Below are positions 15,122 to 15,956 of a stretch of DNA of 15,956 nt, piece by piece (position 1 is the first letter of the stretch; each line of letters starts with the position of its first letter). The notes beneath the pieces are model-generated. The model saw only the letters and a program-made list of their open reading frames with translations. It ran no database searches and had not been told where the DNA came from. The stretch is from Desulfuromonadales bacterium (lineage in GTDB: Bacteria; Desulfobacterota; Desulfuromonadia; Desulfuromonadales; UBA2294). Where the stretch lies: assembly GCA_014859615.1 (NCBI GenBank), contig JACUTX010000040.1, forward strand, positions 1 to 15,956, in the 5' to 3' direction. Position numbers and translations under genes: made by a program.

Positions 15122-15955
15122 TTAAACAGAGAGCACAGATCCAACCGAAAGAAAAATGGTTTCGGTCGGGAAATGTGCATACAAATCAGCTGAACGGCGC
15201 TGTCCGGTGCAATGCCCCACTCCGATTTTACTGACTTTATACTGTTTCAGTACGGCGATGGTCTGTGCAAATTGTGCATCATTCAATGGTGCCAAATGCA
15301 TCCCGCCGAGGACTGCATAGATTTTAGCATCACCCATCTTAGTCGTCACATGATGCAAGATATTTGCAAGACCGGCGTGAGCACAACCGAGTAGAACCAC
15401 CAACCCGTACTCAGATTCGATCACCAAAGAGCAATCATCTTCTAACAGATCCTGGGTCAATACTCCACACGGATCTACATAGTGCAGGGCCTTGTCGACT
15501 TTTTCAAACTCGGTTTGTCGCAGGATTTCACCGGTTAACCAAAGACCTGGTGAAATTTCCCTGAACCTGGTGGAGAGATCAAAACAGGCACCGAGTTTTT
15601 CATATTGATCCTGGCTTAAGGGTGTCCCGTTCGGTCTTTATTCGAATTTACCAAGCCAGAAACGTTCCCGGAAAAGATCAGGATGAGCATAAACCGGGAG
15701 TGTGCCGGTTCGACTCAGGAGTTGCTGCAACCCACCCGTATGATCAAAATGTCCATGACTTAAAACAACCCCTTGTAAATTAGTCAATGAGATATTTAAC
15801 AGATCAGCGTTGTGCAACAGGCCCAAGCCCTGGCCCGTATCAAATAGAAACACGCCATGATCGGTTTCGACCAGACATGAAAAACCGTGTTCGCCAATGG
15901 CGTGAACCGGCTTTTCAACACTGTTTTCGCAGAGGATAATCAAACGTTTCAACAT
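15122..15955 (-). pseudogene. Metallo-beta-lactamase-fold hydrolase (COG1237-like) interrupted by an in-frame TAA
   Basis: Two open stretches lie in the same frame. One runs from the ATG at 15955 to a TAA at 15640-15638 (105 residues). The same frame then stays open to the TAA at 15124-15122, giving 277 sense and stop positions in all. The first part has the metal motif LSHGHFDH (H67, H69, D71, H72). The second continues with GLWLTGEI, LLGCAHAGLANIL, YAVLGGMHL and GHCTG, and ends VGSVLSV, as expected for the Zn-dependent hydrolases related to archaeal dihydropterin-ribofuranosylaminobenzene phosphate synthase. The junction ...RFWLGKFE-stop-RPNGTPLSQDQYEKLGA reads through smoothly, so a single base change (or a sequencing error) explains it. 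UAA is not a known Sec or Pyl codon. The start is at the window edge, so its ribosome binding site is not visible. Substrate unknown. Confidence 0.8.
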
Positions 15956-15956
15956 T

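Noticed and set aside
14980..15180. 66-codon minus-strand frame containing the phrase LLPGRDSNPLNLK
   Set aside because: It overlaps the end of the metallo-beta-lactamase-fold gene in another frame and has no visible ribosome binding site. The phrase resembles common spurious translations. The gap 14954-15121 otherwise shows no tRNA, promoter or terminator I can support.

Overview
The window is a stretch of bacterial chromosome at roughly 50% GC. It reads almost entirely on the minus strand, except for one small cold-shock gene. The gene content and order (lepA-lepB, then pyrR-pyrB-pyrC-carA-carB-greA, then a small CxxC redox-domain protein) and the protein sequences suggest a deltaproteobacterium of the Desulfuromonadales (Geobacter/Pelobacter/Desulfuromonas relatives). 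That placement comes from recognising the families, not from a search.

Layout from the right edge, in the direction of most transcription. A metallo-beta-lactamase-fold hydrolase gene (15122-15955) is interrupted by one in-frame TAA. Next is a glyoxalase I gene (14573-14953), which converges on a cold-shock protein gene (14306-14506, plus strand); a bidirectional terminator separates the two. Divergent from the cold-shock gene runs lepA-lepB (14011-11509), encoding the EF4 translation GTPase and signal peptidase I, with a 4-base gap between the genes.

After lepB comes a pyrimidine operon. It has a good sigma70-type promoter (11487-11459), an untranslated leader of about 160 nt carrying a PyrR-binding hairpin and a strong intrinsic terminator (a classic PyrR attenuator), and then pyrR, pyrB, pyrC, carA, and two full-length, clearly different carB genes in tandem. 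greA and the start of a DUF1858-type CxxC protein follow at the left edge, behind a terminator-like hairpin.

Together carA, carB, pyrB and pyrC cover the first three steps of de novo UMP synthesis: carbamoyl phosphate, carbamoyl aspartate and dihydroorotate. PyrR senses UMP/UTP and closes the leader. carA/carB also supply carbamoyl phosphate for arginine. The main oddity is one carA with two divergent carB genes. Their effector pockets differ, which could mean separately regulated carbamoyl-phosphate synthases sharing one glutaminase subunit. The rest is ordinary housekeeping sequence, and I see no mobile element, CRISPR array, tRNA or rRNA.
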